From Mesorhizobium_G sp049840935 (GTDB lineage Bacteria; Pseudomonadota; Alphaproteobacteria; Rhizobiales; Rhizobiaceae), in the NCBI GenBank assembly GCA_049840935.1, contig JASGJA010000005.1, positions 69,791 to 133,790 on the forward strand: 64,000 bases of DNA, read 5' to 3'. The first letter of the stretch is position 1. Every line of letters begins with the position of its first letter. The notes under the pieces were generated by a model. The model made no database searches. It had not been told where the DNA came from and saw only the letters and a program-made list of their open reading frames with translations. A program made the translations under genes and the position numbers. Of this stretch, positions 17,157 through 26,505 are shown in pieces.

Positions 17157-17742
17157 CGAGCACCTGTCATGCGAAATTTTCCCTCAAATGCAGCACCAAT
17201 TAGCGCAACCTACACAGGACGCTGAATGTTGCACTGTCATTTGATTGCACAGGCCGAAACTATCGTCCAGCGCGTGCAATCCTGCTTCCGGGTAAGTGCC
17301 TTACCGCTATTTGCCGAATGGTAAGAGGCGGCACGCTGCGCGAAATAGGACGCATGTTATCTCGCGCTGACTTTCCGCATTATGTGACCATTGTGGCACT
17401 CATTGTGGTGGTGCTCTGGAAGTTCGCTTAACGCTTCCCGCCATAAAAGCGCCGCCAGCCGCGCGCATTTGGGACGAATGTCGCGCGCGAGGATCATAGG
17501 CCTGACCATATTTGCTCTGCTGATTGCGGGCCTTGCCGTGCCAAATCTTTCAATGATCGGCAGCAATGCCGTCAGCATTATTGGCGATCAGGATTCCGCC
17601 GCTTTCTCCGCGATCCACGCAGAAGATTAAGCCGATCTTTTTATTGCTGACTCGTGTCGGGATAAATATTCTCCGCACGTCCTAGATGCGTCCGCGCCGA
17701 AATTCTTGTCGAGGGAGCGGGAGAAACGTCCGGGAGAGAGCC
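17157..17742. other. Intergenic region between sensory operon and MFS gene
   Basis: About 585 bases. The first 320 hold the promoter region of the kinase operon; I see no strong box pair. A possible small membrane protein lies at 17478-17630 and is listed separately. The last 110 bases lead to the MFS gene and end in a GAGAGAG ribosome site. Confidence 0.4.
17478..17630 (+). CDS. Possible 50-residue single-span membrane peptide
   Basis: ATG start with a weak upstream GGACGA. The peptide has a basic N-terminus (MSRARIIG), one hydrophobic segment (LTIFALLIAGLAVPNL), and an acidic tail ending AIHAED. This could be a small membrane or secreted protein. I know of no family, and an overlapping antisense frame is equally long, so the call is tentative. 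Confidence 0.35.
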   Translation: MSRARIIGLTIFALLIAGLAVPNLSMIGSNAVSIIGDQDSAAFSAIHAED

Positions 17743-18954
17743 ATGAACAATTCCTATAGATGGGTTATCGTCGCCGCTGGCGGCCTGCTGGGCTGCGTTG
17801 CAGTTGGCGCGATGTTTTCATTGCCTGTTTTTCTGCGCCCAATGTCTGAGGAAACGGGCTGGTCGGTGACAGGTATTTCCACGGCCATGACCATAGGCTT
17901 CCTCGCAATGGCTGCGGCAAGCATGGCGTGGGGAAACCTCTCAGACAGGTTCGGTCCGCGGCCGGTGGTGCTCGCGGGTTCGATCGGGCTTGCGGTAAGC
18001 TTGGCTCTCGCGAGTCGGGCGGGTTCGCTGATGCAGTTTCAGTTCCTGTTCGGTCTGCTGGTGGGCGCATCCACCGCCGCAGTCTTTGCGCCGATGATGG
18101 CGTGCGTAACCGGCTGGTTCGACACGCAGCGCGGGCTTGCGGTTTCGCTCGTATCGGCAGGGATGGGCATGGCGCCAATGACGATGGCGCCACTCGCCGC
18201 GTGGCTGGTGACAACGAATGGCTGGCGGGAATCAATGCTGATTATCGCCGGGATTGCAGCGGTGCTGATGATACCTGCCTCGCTTCTGGTGCGCCGACCG
18301 CCCGCACTTACGAGCGTGGCAAGCAGTGAAGTTGCGGCAACCGAGCCGCAGGGAGACATAACAATCAAGGAAGCGGTGCGTTCGCCGCAGTTCATAACCT
18401 TGATGCTGGCTAATTTCTTTTGCTGTGCGACGCATTCCGGGCCGATATTTCACACGGTGAGCTATGCAGTAACCTGCGGCATTCCAATGATCGCCGCCGT
18501 AACGATCTATAGCGTGGAAGGTCTGGCCGGTATGGGCGGGCGCATTGCCTTCGGCATTCTGGGGGACCGGTTCGGCGCGCAACGCGTGCTGGTGATCGGC
18601 CTGCTGGCGCAGGCGTTTGGCGTGTTGACCTACGTATTCGTTTCCACGCTGGGTCCGTTTTATGCGGTAGCGGCGCTAGTTGGATTCATTTATGCGGGCA
18701 CGATGCCACTCTATGCCGTGATTATTCGTGAGAATTTTCCGCTCAAGATGATGGGTACGATCATTGGCGGTACGGCGATGGCCGGTAGCCTCGGAATGTC
18801 GATGGGGCCGGTGCTTGGCGGGCTTATCTATGACCGCTTCGACAGCTACGCGCTGATGTATATCGGCTCGTGGGGAATGGGGCTGGCGGCTGTGCTTATC
18901 CTGATGGCGTTCCGCCCATTTCCGCAAAAGCAGCCGGAAATGGTTGCTGCCTGA
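17743..18954 (+). CDS. MFS transporter, oxalate/formate-antiporter or CynX-like
   Basis: 403 residues from the ATG preceded by GAGAGAG; upstream frame residues lack membrane character. Twelve helices are apparent. The first loop carries GNLSDRFGPRP and the middle loop GRIAFGILGDRFG, both MFS motif A. PVFLRPMSEETGWS near the N-terminus is typical of monocarboxylate/oxalate-formate-type permeases. The substrate is unknown; a small organic anion is the usual one in this group. The gene ends back to back with the convergent L,D-transpeptidase gene. Confidence 0.82.
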   Translation: MNNSYRWVIVAAGGLLGCVAVGAMFSLPVFLRPMSEETGWSVTGISTAMTIGFLAMAAASMAWGNLSDRFGPRPVVLAGSIGLAVSLALASRAGSLMQFQFLFGLLVGASTAAVFAPMMACVTGWFDTQRGLAVSLVSAGMGMAPMTMAPLAAWLVTTNGWRESMLIIAGIAAVLMIPASLLVRRPPALTSVASSEVAATEPQGDITIKEAVRSPQFITLMLANFFCCATHSGPIFHTVSYAVTCGIPMIAAVTIYSVEGLAGMGGRIAFGILGDRFGAQRVLVIGLLAQAFGVLTYVFVSTLGPFYAVAALVGFIYAGTMPLYAVIIRENFPLKMMGTIIGGTAMAGSLGMSMGPVLGGLIYDRFDSYALMYIGSWGMGLAAVLILMAFRPFPQKQPEMVAA

Positions 18955-19929
18955 CTACCCTTCGCCGCTCATAACCACGAAATCTCTCCCTGAACGCGTA
19001 TCGGGATGCAAAGGCGCGTCAGTCAGCACCAGTATCATGCCCGGATGCATCTTTGCCTTCATGGCGTTTGCGAAATCGGACGAAAGCCCCAGCCTGTTCA
19101 ACACGCTTTGCTTTTGAAACAGTGCGCCAGCCCCATTGCTGCGGGTGACTTCGATCCATTGCAGGGTCTGGGAATCGCCCACCGCCTGAAGCGAAAACAC
19201 GTGATTGCCGACGGAGTCGCTGCCACTGATCGAAAGCGGGCCTTGCGTCAGAACTTCATCGTTTTCGATAAGCATGATGCTTTTATCTGACGAAGATGCG
19301 ATCACCGAGGTGATCGGCGACGACTCCGCTTCTGTCCAATCGTCGGGATGTGTCTTGCCATCCTTGGTTGCCACGGCGTTTTCAAACTGGCCTGCCTGAT
19401 AGCCGTCCAGAACCATTCCCGGATGCGTCAAATCTTGCGGATCGTCTGGACCGGCGATGATGACCGGCGTGCCCAGATGGGTGATTGAAAACAGATCAGC
19501 GGAGAAAGCCATCGGCAATCGCACGCAGCCATGCGATGCCGGATAGCCGGGCAAATTCCCAGCGTGAAGCGCAATGCCGGACCAGGTGAGCCGGTTCATG
19601 TTCGGCATGGGAGCATCGTCATATGTGCTCGATTTGTGATAGCGGTCTTTTTGCAGGATAACGAAAACGCCCGTTGGCGTTTCATGGCCCGCGCGACCCG
19701 TTGAGCACGTCGATACGGCGATGCGAATGCCATTCCGATAGACATGAACACGTTGCTCCGGCAGCGAAACGATGATGGCGACAGGGCCTTTCGTCTCGCG
19801 ATCGGGGTGCCATGTGAACTCACCCGGCTGCATATCGTCTATCTCTGTCAGCCCATCCATTGCAATTGCCGGTGTGGCGACAAGCGCCGCAGCGCCCGCT
19901 AGAACGAAGTCGCGCCGATTAATGGTCAT
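18955..19929 (-). CDS. L,D-transpeptidase (YkuD domain), exported
   Basis: 324 residues. A Tat-like signal (NRRDFVLAGAAALVATPAIA) is followed by the catalytic domain with SGIALHAGNLPGYPASHGCV and RLP, the HxGxx...SHGC[VI]R motif whose Cys is the nucleophile. Such enzymes form 3-3 cross-links in peptidoglycan or attach proteins to it in the periplasm. The C-terminal 130 residues (SDSVGNHVFSLQAV) form an extra domain that I do not recognise. Confidence 0.88.
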   Translation of the reverse strand: MTINRRDFVLAGAAALVATPAIAMDGLTEIDDMQPGEFTWHPDRETKGPVAIIVSLPEQRVHVYRNGIRIAVSTCSTGRAGHETPTGVFVILQKDRYHKSSTYDDAPMPNMNRLTWSGIALHAGNLPGYPASHGCVRLPMAFSADLFSITHLGTPVIIAGPDDPQDLTHPGMVLDGYQAGQFENAVATKDGKTHPDDWTEAESSPITSVIASSSDKSIMLIENDEVLTQGPLSISGSDSVGNHVFSLQAVGDSQTLQWIEVTRSNGAGALFQKQSVLNRLGLSSDFANAMKAKMHPGMILVLTDAPLHPDTRSGRDFVVMSGEG

Positions 19930-20101
19930 TGATCCCGCCGGATGATCTTGAGTTAATAAAATAGCTGAAATGAAACTGAATGATATTAGCTGTGAGGCTG
20001 CCGCAGATGCAATGCATATCCGGTTACGAAGCCTCCCGGCATTGCACTTCGTCGATACCGGCTCTAGCTAGGCAGGATTGATTCTGACAGGCAGGGCAAA
20101 C

Positions 20102-20398
20102 ATGAGCGACGACGATTACGTATATGACGAAGTGACAGGAGAATGGCGTCCGGCCTCGGAGATGGCTGCCGAAGCCGCCAACAGCGCAGAAGTTCGTGAC
20201 GCATCCGGCAATGTGCTTGCCGATGGTGATTCTGTCGCTCTCATCAAAGACCTGAAGGTGAAAGGTGCGGGCCAAACACTGAAGCAGGGAACGGTTATCC
20301 GCTCCATCCGTCTTACGGACAACCCAGAAGAGATTGATTGCCGTCACGACGCGATTAAAGGCTTGGTGTTGCGAACCGAATTCGTGCGCAAGCGATAA
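20102..20398 (+). CDS. PhnA-domain protein
   Basis: 98 residues from MSDDDYVYDEVTGEW. The C-terminal two thirds match the PhnA domain (DASGNVLADGDSVALIKDLK, then VIRSIRLTDNPEEIDCRHD and GLVLRTEFVRK). The usual N-terminal zinc ribbon with CP-x-C pairs is absent and replaced by an acidic segment. Despite the name, the family has no proven role in phosphonate use. The gene stands alone. Confidence 0.8.
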   Translation: MSDDDYVYDEVTGEWRPASEMAAEAANSAEVRDASGNVLADGDSVALIKDLKVKGAGQTLKQGTVIRSIRLTDNPEEIDCRHDAIKGLVLRTEFVRKR

Positions 20399-20461
20399 GG
20401 CGCAGCCCTCAAATAGGCATCATTAAAAACGCGCAAATATCATCTGATCAGATTTTCAAGA

Positions 20462-20791
20462 TCAGGCCGCGCGCCGTTCGGTGATCCAACGTTCTGCAAG
20501 CACGCAATGGGGTGCTGTGGGTGGGTAGTGCGCGAAAATGATGTGCCCGTCATCCAACTTGGCTTCTCGACATGGCGGGCAATAGAAGTATGGCTTCAAA
20601 TCTTCCGCCGATGCGCCATGGCCGCTTCCCAGATAGCGCGCCACCACAACGAGATTGACCTGCACGTTGTGATTGCACCCGGTATGCGTGCAGTGCGCCC
20701 GGATTTGGTAGCCGACGGCAATATGCTCGCCAATCGTTTTCACGTCGCTGGCGTCTTCAACTTCGGGCAATGGAAAGAGGCTTTTCGACAT
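20462..20791 (-). CDS. Small protein with putative zinc-binding cysteines
   Basis: 109 residues. I recognise no family. IRAHCTHTGCNHNVQVNL and FYCPPCREAKLD give four cysteines in two pairs plus nearby histidines, which suits a structural zinc site. There is no signal peptide. The N-terminus (MSKSLFPLPEVEDASDVK) looks disordered. Probably a soluble cytoplasmic protein of unknown role. Confidence 0.6.
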   Translation of the reverse strand: MSKSLFPLPEVEDASDVKTIGEHIAVGYQIRAHCTHTGCNHNVQVNLVVVARYLGSGHGASAEDLKPYFYCPPCREAKLDDGHIIFAHYPPTAPHCVLAERWITERRAA

Positions 20792-20935
20792 GCCTTAGAC
20801 TATGCGCTCGACGTCTCGGCCCGTCAGCCGCAACGATCGGTGCAATCGGGCGACCGTGCGGATTGCGCACTGCGCCAATTGTAGCGGAAATTAACGCTTG
20901 ATTGGCCTATTGGTGGCCAAGACGATATTATATGG

Positions 20936-21247
20936 TCAGACCTTGGAACGTCGCCAGCCGGCCCGACGGGCTTCCATTTCCGAGCAGAAATAGCGTTCGC
21001 CATAAATCCCGCTGACGATTGTCTCGTCATAATAGCGCTGGCCCGGCATGTGATAAATGCGCTCGCCTGTGACGCTGATATTGCCTTTGATATTGCACGC
21101 TACGCCGATCTTGCGGACCATCGTTTCACCGCCCTTGATCAGGCTGACCGCGCTTGCACCCGCATCCCCGTTGCCCGCGACGAAGCCGGTTCCTGCTGCT
21201 CCAAACAGCAGCAATGCAATCGGCAAAGAAAGAAGTTTCGTGCGCAT
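20936..21247 (-). CDS. Small exported protein with GNIS...FCSE-type domain
   Basis: 103 residues with a signal peptide (LLSLPIALLLFGAAGTGFVAG). The mature part contains CNIKGNISVTGERIYHMPGQ, then YYDETIVSGIYGERYFCSE and EARRAGWRRSK. This module also occurs at the C-terminus of thermonuclease-like and ExoI-like proteins of rhizobia; here it stands without the nuclease. Function is unknown; likely periplasmic. Confidence 0.7.
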   Translation of the reverse strand: MRTKLLSLPIALLLFGAAGTGFVAGNGDAGASAVSLIKGGETMVRKIGVACNIKGNISVTGERIYHMPGQRYYDETIVSGIYGERYFCSEMEARRAGWRRSKV

Positions 21248-21432
21248 GGAACAACGTACACCACCAGTGATTGCAAGCGGCTAAAAACGGATGCGCAAAT
21301 TTTAAGAAGCTGGCGGATTTTGCCTGACGTATCTGAGAATTTCAGCACCCGCTGGCCGGTGCGTGTATGCAAAAACCGGCCCGGACATTGCTGCCCGGAC
21401 CGGGTTGGGAGGTCTTTTAGTGAAAGTTCAGA

Positions 21433-22206
21433 TCAAGCGCGCGCAGCAGACATGTCGCTGGGGAACATGTCATTAATCTTGCATGCGACTTCCGTGCGGT
21501 TGGTCGCCTTCAGCTTGCGCATGATGTTACGGATATGAACCTTGACGGTGCTTTCGCGCAGATCGAGTTCGTAAGCGATGATCTTGTTTGCCTTGCCGCG
21601 GCGCAGTGCTTCGACGACTTCCGTCTGGCGGCCCGTGAACATGCCTGCCATCTGGCGCGCCGCCTCATTCTGCGTGGTCAGCATCTGGCGAACGCCCATG
21701 ACGCTGCTTGCCGGAACGAACACACCGCCAGCGAGCGCAAGGCCGATGGCTTCAACGCAGACTGTGATGCCGACAGAGGTCGGGATATAGCTGCGTGCGC
21801 CAAGCTCAAGCGCCTTAAGTATCTGCGCGAGATCGTCAGTGTCGGCCAGCACGATCACCGGGGTCGACTTGAACTCGCTGGCAAGCTTTGCCAGTTCCTC
21901 GCCGACGCTCGGTTCGGTGACGCGGCGTCCGCCGATGTTGAAAAGGATGGCCGAAAACTGCGAATGACCGCCGCGCGCCTGCTTCCAATCCTGAATGGAT
22001 GCAAATGGCATAATTTCGGTCGTTGCATCATGGGCGCGCATGCCCTGTGCGAAGCACTCGCGATCCAATGCACGCGGATCGATGAGCGCCAGAACGCGGC
22101 TATGTTCCTGATTGACGGCAACGGGACGTTCCATTGCTCGTAACTGATTGGGAGCGATCGAAAGAAAATCGGTCGACTTGATTGTTGCTGTGTTTGCGAT
22201 GCCCAT
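21433..22206 (-). CDS. LuxR/FixJ-type transcription regulator with degenerate receiver domain
   Basis: 257 residues; the ATG follows TAAGGGC. The N-terminal half has a receiver-like pattern (SRVLALIDPRALDRECF; TPVIVLADTDD; GARSYIPTS), but the phospho-acceptor position reads ILFNIGGR with no Asp, so phosphorylation is unlikely. The C-terminal LuxR helix-turn-helix is clear (FTGRQTEVVEALRRGKANK; LRESTVKVHIRNIMRKL). It probably binds DNA under control of a ligand or partner protein. It is alone, with 500 bases of non-coding DNA upstream. Confidence 0.85.
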   Translation of the reverse strand: MGIANTATIKSTDFLSIAPNQLRAMERPVAVNQEHSRVLALIDPRALDRECFAQGMRAHDATTEIMPFASIQDWKQARGGHSQFSAILFNIGGRRVTEPSVGEELAKLASEFKSTPVIVLADTDDLAQILKALELGARSYIPTSVGITVCVEAIGLALAGGVFVPASSVMGVRQMLTTQNEAARQMAGMFTGRQTEVVEALRRGKANKIIAYELDLRESTVKVHIRNIMRKLKATNRTEVACKINDMFPSDMSAARA

Positions 22207-22722
22207 TGCCCTTACCCCGTTTGTCTCTTTGGTTGCACAAGTGGGGAAGCGATAGGCAATGCGCAGCTTTCCGAGATGTGCCGCCGCCAGTTGGCAACAT
22301 CATCAGAACCGTTTTTCAACAATGTGCGAATTGCTCGGCTTTACGCCGTACTTCGACTTACCGCCCCGCCCGAATTTCCGTAGTCAGCAGTTAAACTCCA
22401 TGACCTTCGATATACACTGTTCTATCTACTCCCTCATCCGACGGCATTAACACAGATCAATCGGGCTAAATATTTTTTGCAGTTCGATGGGATAGTAAAC
22501 CAGCGGTTACCGTTGCCCCACTGTAAGAACGGTGCGAATGGCGAGCGGCCATATATATCCGCATCTATACGTATTTGGCGGGACGAAAACTGCGTTTTCG
22601 AAATTTCCAGACAGATCGCGCAGCGCGGGCGAACCCACCATGGCCCGCGGTGTCGATGTTACATGACGTGCGCGAACAGAATGCGGTCAAGCTGGCTGAC
22701 TTCCGACCAAATTCACCCGAAA
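22207..22722. other. Intergenic region upstream of the LuxR-type regulator
   Basis: About 515 bases with no credible gene. It should contain the regulator's promoter. A GC-rich dyad (CGCGGGC / GCCCGCG, near 22,625-22,650) lies downstream of fghA and could slow transcription, but it lacks a T-run. Otherwise I see nothing. Confidence 0.4.
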
Positions 22723-23556
22723 TCACTTCAGACGCGCCGCGTGCCAGGCAATGTGATCCGCCATGAACGTCGATATAAAAAAGTACGAATGATCATAGCC
22801 ATCGCGCATGTTCAACGTAATTGGGATTGCTGCGGCTCGGCACGCCTCGGCCAATAGCTCAGGATGGAGGCCAGTATTCAGAAATGAATCGTTGGCTCCC
22901 TGATCGACCAGAAATTCGTCAAAGCGATACCCATCCTCGATGAGAGAAATGGTATCGTAGGCGCGCCATCCAGACCGATCTTCTCCAAGATACTTTGCAA
23001 ATGCTGGTCGGGACCAATCCGCGATGCTCGGACGCACGATAGGCGCGAAAGCCGAACAACTCCTGAAGCGGTCAGGATGCTTTAGCGCGATCGTCAGAGC
23101 GCCGTGCCCACCCATCGAATGCCCAAAAATCCCTTGTCGACCAAGATCCGCGGGGAATTCCGAACCAACCAAAGCGGGGAGTTCTTCTGCGATATAAGAG
23201 TACATTCTGTAGTTCGCAGAATAAGGCTCTGCCACGGCGTCAAGGTAAAATCCCGCGCCCAAGCCAAACTGCCAATTATCAGGCTCGTCGGGAACGCTTT
23301 CTCCGCGCGGGCTCGTGTCCGGCGCAACTATGATGACACCATGCGCGGAAGCTGCTGCGCGATACTCGCCCTTGTCCATTACGTTGGCGTGTGTGCAGGT
23401 AAGACCCGAGAGATACCAGACAACCGGCAGGGGACCGCTGGCGGCCTGCGGTGGTACGAAGACCGCAAATGTCATGGGTGTGCCGGTTGCTTCGGAATGA
23501 TGCCGATAGACACCCTGCACACCGCCATGCGATTTCGAGGTTGATACGATCTCCAT
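22723..23556 (-). CDS. fghA: S-formylglutathione hydrolase
   Basis: 277 residues, the family length. Nucleophile elbow GIFGHSMGGHGALT, oxyanion region YLSGLTCTHANV, Asp in DQGANDSFL, His in DGYDHSYFF, all as in esterase D-type enzymes. It cleaves S-formylglutathione to formate and glutathione in the cytoplasm, the second step of glutathione-dependent formaldehyde detoxification. It is 9 bases behind adhC, the enzyme for the first step, so the two form an operon. Confidence 0.95.
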   Translation of the reverse strand: MEIVSTSKSHGGVQGVYRHHSEATGTPMTFAVFVPPQAASGPLPVVWYLSGLTCTHANVMDKGEYRAAASAHGVIIVAPDTSPRGESVPDEPDNWQFGLGAGFYLDAVAEPYSANYRMYSYIAEELPALVGSEFPADLGRQGIFGHSMGGHGALTIALKHPDRFRSCSAFAPIVRPSIADWSRPAFAKYLGEDRSGWRAYDTISLIEDGYRFDEFLVDQGANDSFLNTGLHPELLAEACRAAAIPITLNMRDGYDHSYFFISTFMADHIAWHAARLK

Positions 23557-23565
23557 TGGCTTGCC

Positions 23566-24678
23566 TCAATAAATCACAACGGATCGGATCGACTTTCCTT
23601 CATGCATCAGATCGAAGGCTTTATTGATGTCATCGAGCGGCATGGTGTGCGTTATCAGATCATCGATGTTGATTTTGCCTTCCATGTACCAGTCAACGAT
23701 CTTCGGCACGTCAGTTCGACCTCTTGCTCCGCCGAATGCGGACCCACGCCAATTTCTGCCGGTAACAAGCTGGAATGGCCGTGTAGCAATCTCGGCGCCG
23801 GCGGGCGCAACACCGATCACAATGCTGGTTCCCCAACCGCGATGGCAGCATTCCAACGCTTGCCGCATGACATTGACGTTGCCGGTGCAATCGAAGCTGA
23901 AATCCGCGCCCCCATCGGTCAAATCCTGAATGGCGCTCACCACTTTATCTACGCCGACCTCGGTCGGGTTGATGAAGTGCGTCATGCCGAATTTCTTTGC
24001 CATGGCGACCTTGGCCGGATTGATGTCCACGCCGATGATCTTGTCCGCGCCAACCATTCTGGCGCCTTGAATGACATTGAGGCCGATGCCGCCGAGCCCG
24101 AACACAACCACATTGGCGCCCGGCCAAACTTTGCCCGTGTAAACCACCGCGCCAATACCGGTGGTCACTCCGCAGCCGATGTAGCAAATTTTGTCAAAAG
24201 GCGCGTCCTCGCGAACTTTGGCCAGCGCAATCTCAGGAAGGACGGTAAAATTCGAGAAGGTCGAGCAGCCCATGTAATGGAATATCTCGCCGCCATCGCA
24301 GGAAAACCTGCTGGTGTGATCAGGCATGACGCCTTGACCCTGCGTGGCACGGATTGCGGTGCAAAGATTTGAGCGCTGCGACAGACAGGTTTTGCACTGC
24401 CGGCATTCCGGTGTGTAGAGCGGAATAACGTGATCGCCAATTTTCAACGATGTAACGCCTGCGCCGACGTCGCGCACGATGCCTGCGCCTTCATGACCAA
24501 GAATGGCCGGGAATTTGCCCTCGGAATCAAGACCGTCCAGCGTGTAGGCGTCCGTATGGCAAACACCCGTCGCCATGATTTCAACCAGCACTTCGCCAGG
24601 CTTCGGTCCTCCAATCTCGATTGTCTCGATGGTCAGTGGCTTCTTAGCTTCCCATGCGACTGCGGCTCTCGTTCTCAT
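23566..24678 (-). CDS. adhC: S-(hydroxymethyl)glutathione dehydrogenase, class III alcohol dehydrogenase
   Basis: 370 residues. Catalytic zinc ligands in ATGVCHTDAYT and LGHEGAG, structural zinc in ECRQCKTCLSQRSNLC, and NAD site FGLGGIGLNVIQGA. The sequence GGARGRTDVPK is characteristic of class III enzymes. It oxidises S-hydroxymethylglutathione, formed from formaldehyde, to S-formylglutathione with NAD. First gene of the adhC-fghA operon; about 215 bases separate it from the tRNA-Leu terminator. Confidence 0.95.
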   Translation of the reverse strand: MRTRAAVAWEAKKPLTIETIEIGGPKPGEVLVEIMATGVCHTDAYTLDGLDSEGKFPAILGHEGAGIVRDVGAGVTSLKIGDHVIPLYTPECRQCKTCLSQRSNLCTAIRATQGQGVMPDHTSRFSCDGGEIFHYMGCSTFSNFTVLPEIALAKVREDAPFDKICYIGCGVTTGIGAVVYTGKVWPGANVVVFGLGGIGLNVIQGARMVGADKIIGVDINPAKVAMAKKFGMTHFINPTEVGVDKVVSAIQDLTDGGADFSFDCTGNVNVMRQALECCHRGWGTSIVIGVAPAGAEIATRPFQLVTGRNWRGSAFGGARGRTDVPKIVDWYMEGKINIDDLITHTMPLDDINKAFDLMHEGKSIRSVVIY

Positions 24679-24841
24679 ACTTCAACCCTTCGATGATATA
24701 GCTGGCTGCGCGTTGCGTGCTTATATCGGGGTCATAGAGTAGTTTGCCTCCGGACCTCAAGTCGAAACGATAAACGGATACATTGCTCGATATTCATCGG
24801 TGAAGCGAAATTAACTACAGCCGTATGCGGAATCCAGAAAC

Positions 24842-24872
24842 AAAAAAGCCCGGTCGAAACCGGGCATTTTTA
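24842..24872 (-). terminator. Rho-independent terminator downstream of tRNA-Leu
   Basis: GCCCGGT (24848-24854) pairs with ACCGGGC (24859-24865) around a CGAA loop. Read on the minus strand it ends in CTTTTTTG, so it terminates the tRNA transcript. The plus strand also has ATTTTT after the stem, so it may work both ways. Confidence 0.9.
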
Positions 24873-24897
24873 ATTCGCAATAATGCGAAGTAGAAAT

Positions 24898-24982
24898 TGG
24901 TGCCCAGAAAAGGACTCGAACCTTCACGCCTCGCGGCACACGGACCTGAACCGTGCGCGTCTACCAATTCCGCCATCTGGGC
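24898..24982 (-). tRNA. tRNA-Leu (anticodon CAG)
   Basis: 85 bases with encoded CCA. The acceptor pairs GCCCAGA with TCTGGGC. The anticodon arm is CACGG-TTCAGGT-CCGTG, giving CAG, which reads CUG. The long variable arm (GCCGCGAGGC) and GGTTCGAGTCC T-arm are typical of leucine tRNA. It is followed by a strong terminator. Confidence 0.95.
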
Positions 24983-25049
24983 TGGTGGGCGGTCATGTAA
25001 GCGGGCAAACTGCCGCTGTCAACGCGCATTTTCACCAAGTTACAGAAAC

Positions 25050-25668
25050 TCAGTTCAACACCTCTTTTGAGGCCACCGTCGAAGTCCGCATTCAGGCGAT
25101 AAACGATGGGTACACCCGTGTTGAGTTCGAGCTTTACGATTTCTTCGCCCGTCATGCCTTCGAGCGCCATGATCATCGCGCGAAGCGAATTGCCATGCGC
25201 CGCAACAAGCACGGTTTCGCCGCGCAAAACGTGCGGCTGCATGGTGTGGAGGTAATACGGCCAGACGCGCGCGCCCGTGTCTTTCAGGCTTTCGCCGCCC
25301 GGAGGTGGTACATCATATGAGCGACGCCAGATGTGGACCTGATCCTCACCCCATTTGGCGCGGGCATCATCCTTGTTGAGACCGGAAAGATCGCCGTAAT
25401 CGCGCTCGTTCAAAGCAAGGTTGCGAATCGTTTCGAGATCGCTTTGACCGACAGCATCGAGAATGTGCTGGCAAGTGACCTGAGCGCGCTTGAGCACAGA
25501 CGTGAACGCGATGTCGAATTTCAGGCCGAGGGCGTTCAGCTTTTCACCGGCAGCTTTGGCTTCGGCATGACCTTGCTCGGTGAGTTCGACGTCACGCCAG
25601 CCAGTGAAAAGGTTCTTGAGATTCCATTCGCTTTGGCCATGACGGACCAGCACAAGAGTTCTCGACAT
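25050..25668 (-). pseudogene. gpmA: 2,3-bisphosphoglycerate-dependent phosphoglycerate mutase, frameshifted near the 3' end
   Basis: The protein begins MSRTLVLVRHGQSEWNLKN with the RHG catalytic His motif, and has LNERDYGDLSG and AAHGNSLRAM. It interconverts 3- and 2-phosphoglycerate in glycolysis. After YRLNAD the reading frame goes wrong. If one A of the pair at 25082-25083 is removed, the frame continues STVASKEVLN and stops at 25050, giving the normal 205-residue length. As written, the frame runs into the tRNA-Leu gene, which is implausible. It follows dapB by 24 bases. Confidence 0.92.
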
Positions 25669-25692
25669 AATGTCTCCCGTAATCCAGTAAAA

Positions 25693-26505
25693 TCAGTTCA
25701 AACCGAGCACGTCACGCATCGAATAGAGGCCGGGCTTCTTGTCGCGCGCCCACAGCGCGGCGGTGATTGCACCCTTGGCGAAAAGCGAGCGGTCTTCTGC
25801 ATGATGCGACAGGACGATGCGCTCACTGCTGCCAGCGAGAATCACGGAATGCTCGCCAATGACGGAACCGCCGCGCAGCGTCGCGAAGCCAATCGTGCCT
25901 TCCTGACGTGGGCCGGTAACGCCATCGCGCACGCGTACGCTTTTCTCCGAGAGCGCAATCTCGCGACCCCGCGCGGCAGCAGCGCCAAGCATGAGTGCGG
26001 TGCCGGACGGCGCGTCGACTTTGCTGCGGTGGTGCATTTCCAGAACTTCAATGTCGAAATCGCCTGCGTCGAGCGCGCGTGCGGCTTGTTCGACCAGAAT
26101 GGCGAGCAGATTTACGCCGAGACTCATATTACCGGACTTGACGATGGTGGCATGACGCGCGGCGGCTGCAATACTGGCGTCGTCAGCGTCAGAGCAACCG
26201 GTGGTGCCGATGATGTGTGCGATGCGGGCTTGCGCCGCGTAGCCAGCAAACTCTACCGTTGCCGCGGGAGACGTAAAATCAAGGACGCCATCCGCCTTGG
26301 CAAAAACCGGCAGCGGATCATCGGTGATCGCAATGCCTAGATTGCCGACGCCCGCAAGCTCCCCCGCATCACGTCCCAATTGCGCTGCGCCTTTGCGTTC
26401 GACAGCACCGGCGAGCCGCACACCCGGAGTGGCGGCAATCGTGCGGATCAGGGTCTGCCCCATGCGACCGGCTGCGCCAACGACGACAAGGCCCATATCG
26501 CTCAT
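25693..26505 (-). CDS. dapB: 4-hydroxy-tetrahydrodipicolinate reductase
   Basis: 270 residues. NAD(P) site VVGAAGRMGQTLI, catalytic region EMHHRSKVDAPSGTAL, and SGNMSLGVNLL, all standard for DapB. It reduces hydroxytetrahydrodipicolinate in the lysine/diaminopimelate pathway, supplying cell wall and protein synthesis. Its start overlaps the ABC exporter stop (ATGA) and gpmA follows closely, giving a three-gene operon. Confidence 0.95.
   Translation of the reverse strand: MSDMGLVVVGAAGRMGQTLIRTIAATPGVRLAGAVERKGAAQLGRDAGELAGVGNLGIAITDDPLPVFAKADGVLDFTSPAATVEFAGYAAQARIAHIIGTTGCSDADDASIAAAARHATIVKSGNMSLGVNLLAILVEQAARALDAGDFDIEVLEMHHRSKVDAPSGTALMLGAAAARGREIALSEKSVRVRDGVTGPRQEGTIGFATLRGGSVIGEHSVILAGSSERIVLSHHAEDRSLFAKGAITAALWARDKKPGLYSMRDVLGLN

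Noticed and set aside
17357..17578. 73-codon minus-strand frame upstream of the MFS gene
   Set aside because: No ribosome site, no domain, and it opposes the more plausible small membrane peptide.
24961..25049. 30-residue C-terminal extension of phosphoglycerate mutase running into tRNA-Leu
   Set aside because: Removing one base restores the conserved ending STVASKEVLN and a stop at 25050, so the extension is a frameshift product.
25333..26340. 335-codon plus-strand frame opposite gpmA and dapB
   Set aside because: Antisense to two conserved enzymes, with no ribosome site or domain.
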